Notes: a model not told the origin generated them from the sequence alone. A DNA stretch of 64,000 bases from JANSWP01 sp041941305 (GCA_041941305.1 JBGTQJ010000037.1:1-64000), one strand, 5' to 3'. Shown: positions 38,028-47,106, counted from the stretch's first letter. Numbers and translations: made by a program.

Positions 38028-38030
38028 TTT

Positions 38031-38106
38031 GTGTTCAAGTGTTTATGTGTTCATGTGTTCATGTTTGGTAGCACTCGAACACATAAACACATGAACACTT
38101 TAACAC
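38031..38106. repeat. GTGTTCAT inverted minisatellite
   Basis: Left arm 38031-38064 (GTGTTCAAGTGTTTATGTGT...) and right arm 38073-38106 pair over 34 bases with about five mismatches, around an eight-base loop. It fills the gap between the exonuclease and the DUF4412-like gene. Confidence 0.85.
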
Positions 38107-38121
38107 AATATCATACAACAA

Positions 38122-38829
38122 ATGAAATTATTGAAAATCAGTTTTTTAGCTCTAACAGTTTTAGTGCTCAATACCACGGTATTTGGGCAGAAAAAAATCT
38201 CGGAGGGGATGGTGAAATACGAAATTACCGACATTGAAAGTGAGATGTCGGAATTGGCAATGCTAAAAGGCACCGAAGTGGACATGTATTTCTCTGAAGC
38301 CAAACAAAAAGTAGATTTTGCACTGATGGGTGGGTTGATGCGCGTTCAAACCATCATTGACAACAATAACAAAGATCAAAATGTCATGCTGATGGACATG
38401 ATGGGCAAGAAGATCCAGATTGATGGTATGAATGAAGAAGATCTTAAAAAGAACCCAATGATGTCTTTAGGTGGCACTGGAGAACAATCTTTGGAATATA
38501 AGATCGACAAAAAAAGCAAAAAGAAAATTGCTGGTTACAAAACTTGCAAAGCTACTGCCGAATTGCCACAAGGCATGGAAATGATCGTTTACTTCACCAA
38601 AAAAATCAGACCTAAAAACTCCTACATCTCTAAAGCGATGGGCGGTTTGGATGGGTTTCCGCTGCAATTCGTCATTGAAACCGGAATGGGTATGGCGCTT
38701 ACTTTTACTGCACAGGAGGTTAAAGGTGGTGTAGATCTTGCCAATTTCAGGGTTCCAGATGGCTATGATAAAATGACTTTGGAAGAGTTGCAGAAAGAGT
38801 TGGGTGGTCTTGGCGGTCTTGGGTTTTAA
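38122..38829 (+). CDS. DUF4412-like exported protein
   Basis: Exported protein of 235 residues; signal peptide MKLLKISFLALTVLVLNTTVFGQ. The mature part matches the DUF4412/GLPGLI-like pattern in Bacteroidota: EGMVKYEIT at the start, a central methionine-rich stretch (NVMLMDMMGKKIQIDGMNEED), KKIAGYKTCKATAEL and TKKIRPKNSYI. Function unknown; probably periplasmic or lipid-associated. It ends in a GLGGLGF tail and is followed by a perfect palindrome between convergent genes. Confidence 0.75.
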   Translation: MKLLKISFLALTVLVLNTTVFGQKKISEGMVKYEITDIESEMSELAMLKGTEVDMYFSEAKQKVDFALMGGLMRVQTIIDNNNKDQNVMLMDMMGKKIQIDGMNEEDLKKNPMMSLGGTGEQSLEYKIDKKSKKKIAGYKTCKATAELPQGMEMIVYFTKKIRPKNSYISKAMGGLDGFPLQFVIETGMGMALTFTAQEVKGGVDLANFRVPDGYDKMTLEELQKELGGLGGLGF

Positions 38830-38833
38830 TTAA

Positions 38834-38887
38834 AATGAAAATGAGAATCAAAATGAAAATATTTTCATTTTGATTCTCATTTTCATT
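38834..38887. terminator. Perfect 54-base palindrome between convergent genes
   Basis: 27 bases (38834-38860) followed with no loop by their exact reverse complement (38861-38887), made of ATGAAAATGAGAATC units. It begins five bases after the DUF4412-like stop and ends five bases before the BlaR1-type stop on the other strand, so it could end both transcripts. The unit also belongs to the minisatellite type at 61897-61997. Confidence 0.7.
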
Positions 38888-38891
38888 CATA

Positions 38892-41882
38892 TCACTCGAT
38901 TCTCCTCTTGCGATTATGTCCTTCTGCCTCACTTTTCCGTTCTATATAATCTTCTAAATCCTTGCTGGAAAAACCATTGGCTTTCTCCTCTTCAATGTAT
39001 TTTTTATCCACTCCATGAATATGAGCAGCAATCAATAAATCTTTTGGAATATTATTAAAGCCTACAGCATTCAATTCCTTGATGTATTTGGAATCAATCC
39101 CATGAATGCCAAAGGCAATCATATCGTCAGCGGATAAATCCTTGTAGCCAGAATTTTGAATATCTTTTATGTAGGCAGCATTAATATCGTGAATGGCAAA
39201 AGCAATGAGATTGTCAAAATCCAAATCTTTAAATCCAGCAGCTTTAAACTCTTTAATGAAGTCTGGTTCAATATTGTGAATTCCAGCAGCCATGATTTGG
39301 TCAGAATTTAAATCCAAACCGGCGCTTTTTAATTCTTTCACATAATTTGGATCGATCTCATGAATGGCAAAACCGACCATTTCCTCAAAGTCCATATCTT
39401 CTAAACCAGCTTCCTTGAATCCTTTTGCATAATCGGCATCAATATCATGGATCGCCATAGCAATAACCTCATCAGAGCTTAAATCAATTCCTGTGGCTTT
39501 CATTGCTTTAATTTTCTCAGGATCAACCTGATGGATCGCAAAACCAAGAATGTCATCAAAACTCATATCATTTAAGCCAGCAGACTTGAATTGTTTGATG
39601 TAATCGGCATCTATACCATGAATACCAGCAGCTATCATTTGATCTGAATTCAAATCCAAACCAGAGCTCTTAAGCTCCTTTACATAATTTGGATCGATAT
39701 CGTGGATGGCAAAACCGACCAAATTGTCAAAATTTAAATCATCAAAACCAACAGCTTTGAATTGCTTGATGTATTCTGCATCAATGCCGTGGATGCCTGC
39801 AGCCACAATTTCATCCGAAGATAAATCCAGTCCAGACTGTTTTAATGACTGTACATATTTCGGGTCAATTTCATGAATGGCAAAGCCAACCATGTTGTCG
39901 AAGTCCAGATCTTTAAAACCCATCGCTTTAAAATCTTTTACGTATTCGGCGTCGATACCATGAATGGCTGCAGCAGTGATTTCATCAACTTCGAGATCCA
40001 ATCCGGCACTTTTTAATTCTTTTATGTATTCAACATCTACCTCATGAATGGCAAAACCAATGAGGTTGTCAAAATCCAAATCCTCAAAACCAGCGGCTTT
40101 GAAATCTCGAATGTACTGAGGTTCTACATCGTGAATTTTTGCAGCTATCAAATTGTCAATCGTCAAATCTTTCTTCAACAAATCACCCATACTTTTAGCA
40201 TATTCTACATCTACTTCGTGAATCTCCATCGCTACAATTTCGTCCAATTTCAAATCATTGTATCCCATTGACTTAAAACCTTTCACGTAATAATCCAGCC
40301 TGTCTTTTGTGATTTCATGAACAGCCAAAGCTGCCAAGTCATCACTGTCCATATCGTTGTAACCCAATTGTTTGATATGCGCTACGTAAGATTTATTGAT
40401 GTCTGTCAAACAGAACAGGAATAGGTGATTTTCTGTCAGATCAGTAAAGCCCTGGTTTCTCAAATAACTGGCGAATTCAGGATTTTCTTCGAAAGTGTAA
40501 GTTCCTTTCCCCTTCCCATTTTCAAATTTGCCTGTCATGGTAATGGTTCCAGCCTCTCTTGCCAATTGGAAGCTTCCTTCAGAACCAACAGGTAAATTGG
40601 AAAAAGTGGACTTTGGGAAACAATCGCTGCTCATCCAATATCCGTCATCGTCTTCTCTCTTGAAGGAAATGCATACTTTCTCTCCTTTTATCTTTGCTTC
40701 CCATTCTCCTGAGGAGAGTGCTCCAAGGTCTCCATTTTTGTTTCCATAATCAATAATTTCAAGTCCATCAAAATTTCTAATCGTAGGTTCTGTTTTTACA
40801 ATATTCGTGGGTTCCTGTTGTGTTAGTTCTGATGCCGGTTCTGAAACTTGTTGTTCAAGCGGTTCATTTTCAGGTTCTTGTGAATTTGGTTGAATGGCAT
40901 TCAAACACATAATTGATAGCCCCAGTATAGGAAGTATGAATAGATACTTCCAACTGGAGCGGGCGGATGATTTCTTTGCGTTCATCATAACAATACGTTT
41001 TTTTAAAATACTTTGATTATAGTTAGTAGTCAGGTTCAACGGTAGGTTGGGAACGGACACTTTCAGCAAATTGAGCTGATAATGCTGTTTGTTGGTTCCC
41101 TCAGAAAGCATTTTCTGGTCGGTTAGGTATTCCAGGTTATTTTCCAATTCTTTGCGGTAGAGCCATGCAAATGGATTGAACCATTGCAGAATCACCACCA
41201 ATTCAGCCAACAAAATATCCAGGCTATGTCCCTCCCGGATGTGGATTTTCTCGTGTTTTAAAATTTGATTGTAGGTATCCCAATCGTATTTGGCTGGATT
41301 CAGAAAAATGCTGTTTAGAAACGAAAATGGGGCTCTGTCTTTTTGTATTTCTACAATTCTATAAAAGCCGTCCTTGATATTCGGGTTTCTGAAAATTTTG
41401 ACGACTAAAATCATCAACTGTATCAGGAAATTGAGTGCAAAAATGCCTAATCCGCAGAGGTAAATCCATTTTAATAAGGTGCCAAAGGATATTTTTGATG
41501 GGGCTGCTACCAATGCGGTTCCTTCTTCATCAGCAATTTCCATCTCTTCTGCCATTGGAGTCACCTCTTCGCTCATTTCAGCATATTCCATTTCTTCCAT
41601 AGCGATCTCTTCTTCCATAGCGACTTCCTCTTCAATTGCAATCTCTTCCTCGAAGACAGCTTCGTTTACTGGAATATACTCCGATATTGTTTCTTGAATA
41701 GCGACTTCTCTCAAAGACCATTCTTCCGGAATTTCAATAAATGGAATGGTAAAGGATAAACCAAGGCAACTGATTAATATCCAGCGGTTTAGGGTAAAGA
41801 AGGTTTCATTCCCCAACAGGAATTTGTAAAATAAATAACAGATTGAAAGTAAAATCGAGACGTGAAAAATATATGGAATCAT
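38892..41882 (-). CDS. BlaR1-type M56 metallopeptidase with long C-terminal repeat domain
   Basis: Membrane sensor-protease of about 996 residues. The N-terminal part has membrane helices (YIFHVSILLSICYLFYKFLL and later ones) and the zinc-peptidase motif HEKIH (His210-His214) with EYLTDQKML downstream. After a further helix (about 305-325) the extracytoplasmic part is unusual: from about residue 515 to 975 it consists of about seven 57-residue repeats (or 15 half-repeats), each with AIHEIDPNYVKELKSAGLDL followed by GIHGIDAEYIKQFKAAGF variants. BlaR1-type proteins sense a periplasmic signal and cleave the BlaI repressor. The start at 41882 follows the blaI stop and a minisatellite; the frame is open 66 bases upstream. 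Confidence 0.92.
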   Translation of the reverse strand: MIPYIFHVSILLSICYLFYKFLLGNETFFTLNRWILISCLGLSFTIPFIEIPEEWSLREVAIQETISEYIPVNEAVFEEEIAIEEEVAMEEEIAMEEMEYAEMSEEVTPMAEEMEIADEEGTALVAAPSKISFGTLLKWIYLCGLGIFALNFLIQLMILVVKIFRNPNIKDGFYRIVEIQKDRAPFSFLNSIFLNPAKYDWDTYNQILKHEKIHIREGHSLDILLAELVVILQWFNPFAWLYRKELENNLEYLTDQKMLSEGTNKQHYQLNLLKVSVPNLPLNLTTNYNQSILKKRIVMMNAKKSSARSSWKYLFILPILGLSIMCLNAIQPNSQEPENEPLEQQVSEPASELTQQEPTNIVKTEPTIRNFDGLEIIDYGNKNGDLGALSSGEWEAKIKGEKVCISFKREDDDGYWMSSDCFPKSTFSNLPVGSEGSFQLAREAGTITMTGKFENGKGKGTYTFEENPEFASYLRNQGFTDLTENHLFLFCLTDINKSYVAHIKQLGYNDMDSDDLAALAVHEITKDRLDYYVKGFKSMGYNDLKLDEIVAMEIHEVDVEYAKSMGDLLKKDLTIDNLIAAKIHDVEPQYIRDFKAAGFEDLDFDNLIGFAIHEVDVEYIKELKSAGLDLEVDEITAAAIHGIDAEYVKDFKAMGFKDLDFDNMVGFAIHEIDPKYVQSLKQSGLDLSSDEIVAAGIHGIDAEYIKQFKAVGFDDLNFDNLVGFAIHDIDPNYVKELKSSGLDLNSDQMIAAGIHGIDADYIKQFKSAGLNDMSFDDILGFAIHQVDPEKIKAMKATGIDLSSDEVIAMAIHDIDADYAKGFKEAGLEDMDFEEMVGFAIHEIDPNYVKELKSAGLDLNSDQIMAAGIHNIEPDFIKEFKAAGFKDLDFDNLIAFAIHDINAAYIKDIQNSGYKDLSADDMIAFGIHGIDSKYIKELNAVGFNNIPKDLLIAAHIHGVDKKYIEEEKANGFSSKDLEDYIERKSEAEGHNRKRRIE

Positions 41883-41884
41883 TT

Positions 41885-41965
41885 TTATCTTAAATGATGA
41901 ATGATGAATGATGAATGATAAATGATTGCGTAAAGCAACATTCATCATTCATCATTTATCATTTT
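41885..41965. repeat. ATGATGA inverted minisatellite between blaI and blaR1-type genes
   Basis: Left arm of about four ATGATGA units (41893-41927) and right arm CATTCATCATTCATCATTT (41939-41957). The right arm overlaps the last codons and stop of the blaI-type gene. Inside the operon, so it could affect the ratio of the two products. Confidence 0.8.
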
Positions 41966-42311
41966 TTATCAATTGGACGATTTCTTCTAGTTCATCCGAA
42001 CTAATTTTTTCCTCTTTGGCAAAATAGGCTACCATTTTTTGGAAGGAATTGTCAAAATACTTTTCAAGGACATCCCCAACAGCTGACTTTTGATAATCCT
42101 CTTTAGTAATTGCGGGGTAATATTGATGGGTATTGCCAAATGGGGTGTGCTTCACAAAACCCTTATCTGCCAAAATGCGGATAATGGTAGATACTGTATT
42201 ATAATGTGGCTTTGGTTCTGGCATTTCTGCGATGATTTCTTTTACAAATGCCTTTCCCAGTCGCCACAATACTTGCATGATTTGTTCTTCTCTTTTTGCG
42301 AGTTTTTGCAT
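41952..42311 (-). CDS. BlaI/MecI-type transcriptional repressor
   Basis: Winged-helix repressor of 119 residues. The family core is intact: LAKREEQIMQVLWRLGKAFVKEI, then HYNTVSTIIRILADKGFVKHTPFG (recognition helix and wing), and a C-terminal dimerisation helix region (KMVAYFAKEEKISSDELEEIVQLI). It should repress its own operon with the downstream M56 gene and be inactivated by cleavage. The start at 42311 (MQKLAKREEQ) is chosen by family length; the frame is open further upstream but would overlap the promoter region. A clear dyad operator lies upstream. Confidence 0.95.
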   Translation of the reverse strand: MQKLAKREEQIMQVLWRLGKAFVKEIIAEMPEPKPHYNTVSTIIRILADKGFVKHTPFGNTHQYYPAITKEDYQKSAVGDVLEKYFDNSFQKMVAYFAKEEKISSDELEEIVQLIKNDK

Positions 42312-42406
42312 GTTGATTGAGTTGTAATCGCCCAATTTATTGGGCTGATTGAAAAAAAACAAGTTGAAAAACCTGCCCATTAAAATGAGCGGTTAGAAAA
42401 GCAAGA

Positions 42407-42437
42407 CAAATATAACGAACTTTTTAGTTAAAACAAC
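42407..42437 (-). promoter_or_regulatory. Promoter of the blaI-blaR1-type operon
   Basis: On the minus strand: GTTG (-33 element, plus coordinates 42434-42437), a 19-base spacer and TATATTTG (42407-42414), a perfect TAnnTTTG -7 element. The -33 part lies inside the operator dyad. Confidence 0.75.
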
Positions 42438-42464
42438 TAATTAATTAGTTATTTAACTAAAAAG
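42420..42464. promoter_or_regulatory. Dyad operator, probable BlaI-type binding site
   Basis: Near-perfect inverted repeat: CTTTTTAGTTAAA..AACTAATTA and its mirror ending TTTAACTAAAAAG, centred on the AATT at about 42442. It covers the -33 element of the operon's promoter, as expected for an autoregulatory operator. The link to this repressor is inferred from position. Confidence 0.75.
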
Positions 42465-42552
42465 CTGGGAGATCGTCTAATTTTTAATCCCGACTTTTCA
42501 ATACCTTAGCACTAAAACCACTAATAATTTTAATGAAAAAAAATTCACCCGA

Positions 42553-43374
42553 ATGCAAACTAGTATTAAATCCCTTCAATTCGAAAGCGTTAATGAGCTG
42601 AGTATTCTTGAGCCATTGAAAACCCAATGGCGAAAAACACTCACAGCACCCCAGGATGGGATGTGGGAAGTCCTAACCAACTACGCTACCCATTGGTCCA
42701 TAAAAATTGAATCCAAAATGATAGGCTATGCTTGTGTCGATGGGGAGGATCAACTATTACAATTTTTTGTTCAACCGGAATGGATTAAGGAAGGACCTAC
42801 GCTGTTTAAACAATTCATCCAACAGGAAAATATTCATAAAGCGTTGATAGGTACCAATAATCCTTTTTGCTTATCCTTAGCCATGCATTGGCAAAAATCT
42901 GTAGTTATCCATACTTACTTATTTGCTGATTTTTTGAAAGTTGCTGTGACTGAAAAAGAAGGCAATCCAAGAGCTGCCGATTCAAATGACCTTGAAAATC
43001 TGATTGAATTTTGCCATCAAAGCATGGGTGGTCCAAAGGATTGGTTAAATAGTTATCTTGGCAATTTGATATCCAGAGGTGAATTGTTTGTTTTGGAAAA
43101 TGGAGGTGAAACACTTGGGACCTGCGAAGTACGGAAAAGTGAAAGTCAACCAGGGATAGCAGACCTTGGTGTAATCGTATCCCCCAAGCATAGAAGAAAA
43201 GGTTTGGGCACTTATTTATTGGGAAAAGCCAAAGAAATTGCCCTTCAATGGAACAGAGCCCCCATTTGTTCTTGTGAAAAAGATAATATTGGCTCATTAA
43301 CCATGATTCAAAACAACGGATTTCGAAGTATGCATCAAATGTTGCTATTCAAATTTTCAAATGAACTTGTTTAA
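42553..43374 (+). CDS. GNAT-family N-acetyltransferase
   Basis: Protein of 273 residues, probably two GNAT folds: a degenerate N-terminal half and a C-terminal half with the acetyl-CoA loop (VSPKHRRKGLGTYLLGKAKEIA, containing R-R-K-G-L-G) and NIGSLTMIQNNGFRSM. The substrate is not visible. The start ATG follows an AT-rich leader; the promoter region is shared with the divergent blaI-type operon. Its stop codon lies inside the left arm of a long inverted element. Confidence 0.85.
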   Translation: MQTSIKSLQFESVNELSILEPLKTQWRKTLTAPQDGMWEVLTNYATHWSIKIESKMIGYACVDGEDQLLQFFVQPEWIKEGPTLFKQFIQQENIHKALIGTNNPFCLSLAMHWQKSVVIHTYLFADFLKVAVTEKEGNPRAADSNDLENLIEFCHQSMGGPKDWLNSYLGNLISRGELFVLENGGETLGTCEVRKSESQPGIADLGVIVSPKHRRKGLGTYLLGKAKEIALQWNRAPICSCEKDNIGSLTMIQNNGFRSMHQMLLFKFSNELV

Positions 43375-43527
43375 AAACTCCTTTCTTACCTGCGTGAAAA
43401 GCATTGCGGTTGCTGGACTTCAGCTATTTTTCACCCCGTACTTTTCAAGTACGAAGCTCAAAATGAGCTTCGCCAGTAACCACAAGCCTCTTCACTCGGT
43501 GACAGAAGGAATTCTTAAACAAGTTCA
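43362..43527. repeat. 166-base long imperfect hairpin
   Basis: Outer arms TGAACTTGTTTAA (43362-43374) and TTAAACAAGTTCA (43515-43527) pair perfectly, and pairing continues imperfectly inward (CCTTTCT with AGAAGG, GTGAA..GGTTGCTGG with CCAGTAACC..TTCAC). The apex holds two small hairpins (GTACTTTTCAAGTAC and AAGCTCAAAATGAGCTT). The left arm is the last codons and stop of the GNAT gene. Confidence 0.8.
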
Positions 43528-43540
43528 ATAATAAAAACCT

Positions 43541-43981
43541 ATGACTGAACACTTTATTCACTTTTTCAAAAGACATCTTCAGCAATTAAAAGACGAAATG
43601 GAGGCTTATCCTTCAGAAGAGAGCATTTGGCTCTTGCCCGATGGGATTAGCAATACTGCAGGGAATCTTTGTTATCATTTGGTAGGCAATCTCAATCATT
43701 TCATTGGTCAGGGATTGGGCAATAGTGGTTATATCCGAAACAGGGATTTGGAGTTTACTATTAAGGGGGTTTCAAGAACTGAACTGGTCAAAAATGTAGA
43801 AGACACTTCTGCAATGATTGAAAGGGTACTTTCAAATGTTACGGATTTGAGTCAGCCTCATCCAAAAGGCTATTTTCCCTGGGAAAAAGACATTCACTAT
43901 TATTTGCTGCAACTATTATGGCATTTGACCTATCATTTGGGACAGATAAATTACCATAGGAGGTTGTTGACAAAGATTTAA
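43541..43981 (+). CDS. DinB-family protein (DUF1572-like)
   Basis: Four-helix DinB-type protein of 146 residues. The likely metal-site histidines are in LCYHLVGNLNHFIG and LLWHLTYHLGQINYHRR, as in the DinB/YfiT fold. Members act as thiol-dependent transferases or have unknown roles; no substrate can be named. It follows the long inverted element after the GNAT gene, in the same direction. The start codon sits 13 bases beyond that element's right arm. Confidence 0.85.
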   Translation: MTEHFIHFFKRHLQQLKDEMEAYPSEESIWLLPDGISNTAGNLCYHLVGNLNHFIGQGLGNSGYIRNRDLEFTIKGVSRTELVKNVEDTSAMIERVLSNVTDLSQPHPKGYFPWEKDIHYYLLQLLWHLTYHLGQINYHRRLLTKI

Positions 43982-44013
43982 ACTAATCATAAGCTGCATT
44001 TAAAATCTTTTCG

Positions 44014-44075
44014 AGCAGCAGGGTTTTGAATCCGGCATTTTAAGCCTTTACATTGGGTTCAAAATCCAGCTGTCC
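44014..44075. repeat. Imperfect hairpin, GCAGGGTTTTGAA type
   Basis: AGCAGCAGGGTTTTGAATCC (44014-44033) pairs imperfectly with GGGTTCAAAATCCAGCTGTCC (split; 44055-44075). Related to the palindrome at 31646-31664. The rest of the gap 43982-44228 shows nothing. Confidence 0.6.
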
Positions 44076-44228
44076 TGAGAAATACTTAAACTATACATGG
44101 AGCATTTCTCAGAAAGGGAGCAAAATTCTTGATTCAGTTGAAGCAATCCTGGCTGATTGCTGATAACATTGAGCCATGAAAAGCGGGATGTAAAATGATG
44201 TTAGCAATCGATAAATCATGCAAAACTT

Positions 44229-45332
44229 ATGAAAAAAATAACGCGTCGTACGTTCCTCAATTATAGCTTGATTGGAAGCAGTGCACTTATTCTTCCTTAT
44301 AACTGTTATGCAAATCCGCAATCAAAAACATCATCTGAAGGAAAAAAAATTGGTGTTGCTCTACTGGGATTGGGTAGCTATAGTACTTACCAGCTCGCGC
44401 CAGCTTTACAATTGACCAAACATTGCTATTTGGCGGGAATCGTTACCGGAAGCCCTGATAAAATACCCTCCTGGCAAGAAAAATATGGCATCCCTGATAA
44501 AAATGTGTACAGCTATGACGATATGCACCGGATAGCAGATAATGAAGGCATTGATGTAGTATATATAGTTACGCCGACTGGTACCCATGCCAGATTCAGT
44601 ATCGCCGCAGCCAATACTGGTAAACACGTCTGGTGTGAAAAACCTATGGCGATGAATGTAGAAGAATGCCAATCTATAATTGATGCATGTAACAAAAACA
44701 AGGTTCAATTGACCATTGGATATCGGGTACAACATGAACCAAATACCTTAGCTCTTAATTCTTACGCTCATAGCTTACCGTTTGGGAAGATGACCAATGT
44801 AGAAGCCGCCGCAGGATACCGGGGTGGTGGTGGCAGCGGATGGCGCTTTCAAAAAAACATGGGTGGTGGAGCCTTGTACGATATGGGTGTTTATACCGTC
44901 AACGGCATTCGCAATGCGACTAGCCTGGAACCCAAATGGGTATTGGAAGCCAGGCAGTTTACCAATCGACCAGACTTGTTCAAGGAAGTCGACGAAACTA
45001 CTGAGTATACCCTAGAATTTGAGAATGGCTTAAAAGCTTTTGGAAAAACCAGTGTTGGGGAGTCTTATAATCATTTGATTGTTTCTTGTGAAAGGGGGTC
45101 ATATGAAGTCCGACCCATGCAAACTTATGGTGGCGTCAAAGGCAGTCGAAGTGATGGTGCCCAGTTGGATCAAACGATTCCAAACCAACAAGCCAATCAG
45201 ATGGACGATGATGCCCTGGCACTTTTGGAGGGTAGGAAAATGATGATTGCAGGGGAAGAAGGATTAAAGGATGTTAGGATTATTGAGGCGATTATTCGTG
45301 CCTCGAAAACTGGAAAAAGTATTAAGTTATAA
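44229..45332 (+). CDS. Gfo/Idh/MocA-family NAD(P)-dependent oxidoreductase, probably exported
   Basis: Oxidoreductase of 367 residues. A twin-arginine-like signal (MKKITRRTFLNYSLIGSSAL) leads into a Rossmann fold (GVALLGLGSYSTYQLAPAL), the family EKP motif (HVWCEKPMAMNVEEC) and a C-terminal substrate domain (GGGALYDMGVYTVNGIRNAT). It closely resembles periplasmic glucose-fructose oxidoreductase-type members that carry a tightly bound cofactor and act on sugars or their derivatives. The substrate is not determinable from sequence alone. It stands alone, convergent to fhs. Confidence 0.92.
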   Translation: MKKITRRTFLNYSLIGSSALILPYNCYANPQSKTSSEGKKIGVALLGLGSYSTYQLAPALQLTKHCYLAGIVTGSPDKIPSWQEKYGIPDKNVYSYDDMHRIADNEGIDVVYIVTPTGTHARFSIAAANTGKHVWCEKPMAMNVEECQSIIDACNKNKVQLTIGYRVQHEPNTLALNSYAHSLPFGKMTNVEAAAGYRGGGGSGWRFQKNMGGGALYDMGVYTVNGIRNATSLEPKWVLEARQFTNRPDLFKEVDETTEYTLEFENGLKAFGKTSVGESYNHLIVSCERGSYEVRPMQTYGGVKGSRSDGAQLDQTIPNQQANQMDDDALALLEGRKMMIAGEEGLKDVRIIEAIIRASKTGKSIKL

Positions 45333-45435
45333 TTCGTTAAGGATTGGGGTTAGGTGTTCAAAACATTAGCAATAGGCTAAAAATTGCTTTTCTATTTGTA
45401 AATTTAATATCCTTTACTCAAAAATAAAATTCTTT

Positions 45436-47106
45436 CTAAAACAACCCTGTAATCACCCCATCCTTATCAATATCTATTGCTTCAGCGGAGGGAACGGACG
45501 GCAAACCTGGCATCCGCATAATATTACCAGTAATGGGAATGAGGAAGCCAGCTCCAGCCGCTATTTCAATTTCACGGACGGTTACCAGGAAGTCTTTTGG
45601 ACGTCCCAGCAATTTTGGATTATCAGAAAGGGATTTTTGCGTTTTGGCGATACAAACCGGGAGATCTTCCAGACCCAGTCGAGCAATTTTTCGGAGATTG
45701 AGTTTTGCTTTAGGGGTATAATCAATGGCTTTTGCCCCATAAATTTTGGTAGCTACCGCTTTGATTTTATCTTCTACACTCCAATTCCAGTCATAGATAG
45801 GTTGGAAGGTTTCCGTGGCATTGTCTACTACGTCTACAACTGCTTGAGCCAATTCTTCTGCACCTGCTCCTCCTTTGCCCCATACATTGGCAATAACCGC
45901 TTTGACACCTAATTCCTCACATCTTTTCTGTACAATGGATATCTCCTCCTCTGTATCAGAAGTAAATTGATTGATTGCTACAACTGGTTTGATGTTGAAT
46001 TGCTGAACATTCTCAAGGTGTTTTTCCAAATTTACCAAACCAGCTCTCACGGCATCTGGATTGTCTTCCGTCAATGTTTTCAAATCTGCTCCTCCGTGGT
46101 ATTTTAAAGCACGAATGGTTGCGACTAAAACCACTGCCTTTGGAGACAGACCTGCACTTTGGCATTTGATATCCAAAAATTTCTCGGCGCCTAAATCACA
46201 TCCAAAACCTGCTTCAGTGACGACATAAGGAGCTAGTGATAGCCCCATTCTTGTGGCAATTACCGTGTTGGTTCCCTGGGCGATATTGGCAAAAGGTCCA
46301 CCGTGAATAATAGCTGGATTTCCTTCAATCGTTTGGACCAAGTTTGGCTTGATGGCATCTTTTAGCAAAGCAGTCATAGCTCCATTTGCGTTCAAATCGC
46401 GCGCATAAATGGGTTGTTTATCAAAAGTAAAGCCTACGAAAATATTACCAAGACGCGTTTTCAAATCTTCCAAATCGTTTGACAAACAAAGAATTGCCAT
46501 GATTTCAGAGGCGGCAGTGATATCAAAGCCTGTCTCTCGTGGGATACCAGACCCTGTACCTCCCAAACCAATCACCACATCTCTCAAAGCCCGATCATTC
46601 ATATCCAGCACCCGCTTCCACAAAACTGTCCGAGGGTCAATGTTCAGGCTTCTGGTTTTGCTTTGAATGTTGTTGTCTATCAAGGCGGCGAGCAAATTGT
46701 GTGCTTTTTCAATCGCTGAGAAATCACCTGTAAAATGAAGATTGATGTCTTCCATAGGTAATACCTGAGAGTGCCCTCCTCCGGTGGCGCCCCCTTTGAT
46801 TCCAAAAACAGGTCCGAGTGAAGGTTCTCTTAAAACCACACAAGTTTTTTTCCCAATGCGGTTCATGCCCTGGGTCAAGCCAATAGACATAGTTGTTTTC
46901 CCTTCCCCTGCCGGTGTTGGTGATATGGCGGTCACCAAAATCAGGTTATTGGATTGCCATTTTTTTTCATCGATTAAGTCCAGGGGAAGTTTTGCCTTGT
47001 ATTTGCCGTAGAGTTCGAGATCATCTTGTGAAACCCCCAATTTATCGGCGATATTCTGGATAGGTTCTAGTGTGGTTGCCCTTGCGATTTGAAGATCGGT
47101 GTTCAT
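45436..47106 (-). CDS. fhs: Formate-tetrahydrofolate ligase
   Basis: Full-length enzyme of 556 residues that joins formate to tetrahydrofolate using ATP, feeding 10-formyl-THF into one-carbon metabolism. The nucleotide loop is TPAGEGKTT (64-72); the family signatures SLGPVFGIKGGATGGG and VATIRALKYHGG are present. Start MNTDLQIARATTLEPI is typical. It is divergent from the isoaspartyl peptidase gene with a 72-base gap. No anomalies seen. Confidence 0.98.
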   Translation of the reverse strand: MNTDLQIARATTLEPIQNIADKLGVSQDDLELYGKYKAKLPLDLIDEKKWQSNNLILVTAISPTPAGEGKTTMSIGLTQGMNRIGKKTCVVLREPSLGPVFGIKGGATGGGHSQVLPMEDINLHFTGDFSAIEKAHNLLAALIDNNIQSKTRSLNIDPRTVLWKRVLDMNDRALRDVVIGLGGTGSGIPRETGFDITAASEIMAILCLSNDLEDLKTRLGNIFVGFTFDKQPIYARDLNANGAMTALLKDAIKPNLVQTIEGNPAIIHGGPFANIAQGTNTVIATRMGLSLAPYVVTEAGFGCDLGAEKFLDIKCQSAGLSPKAVVLVATIRALKYHGGADLKTLTEDNPDAVRAGLVNLEKHLENVQQFNIKPVVAINQFTSDTEEEISIVQKRCEELGVKAVIANVWGKGGAGAEELAQAVVDVVDNATETFQPIYDWNWSVEDKIKAVATKIYGAKAIDYTPKAKLNLRKIARLGLEDLPVCIAKTQKSLSDNPKLLGRPKDFLVTVREIEIAAGAGFLIPITGNIMRMPGLPSVPSAEAIDIDKDGVITGLF

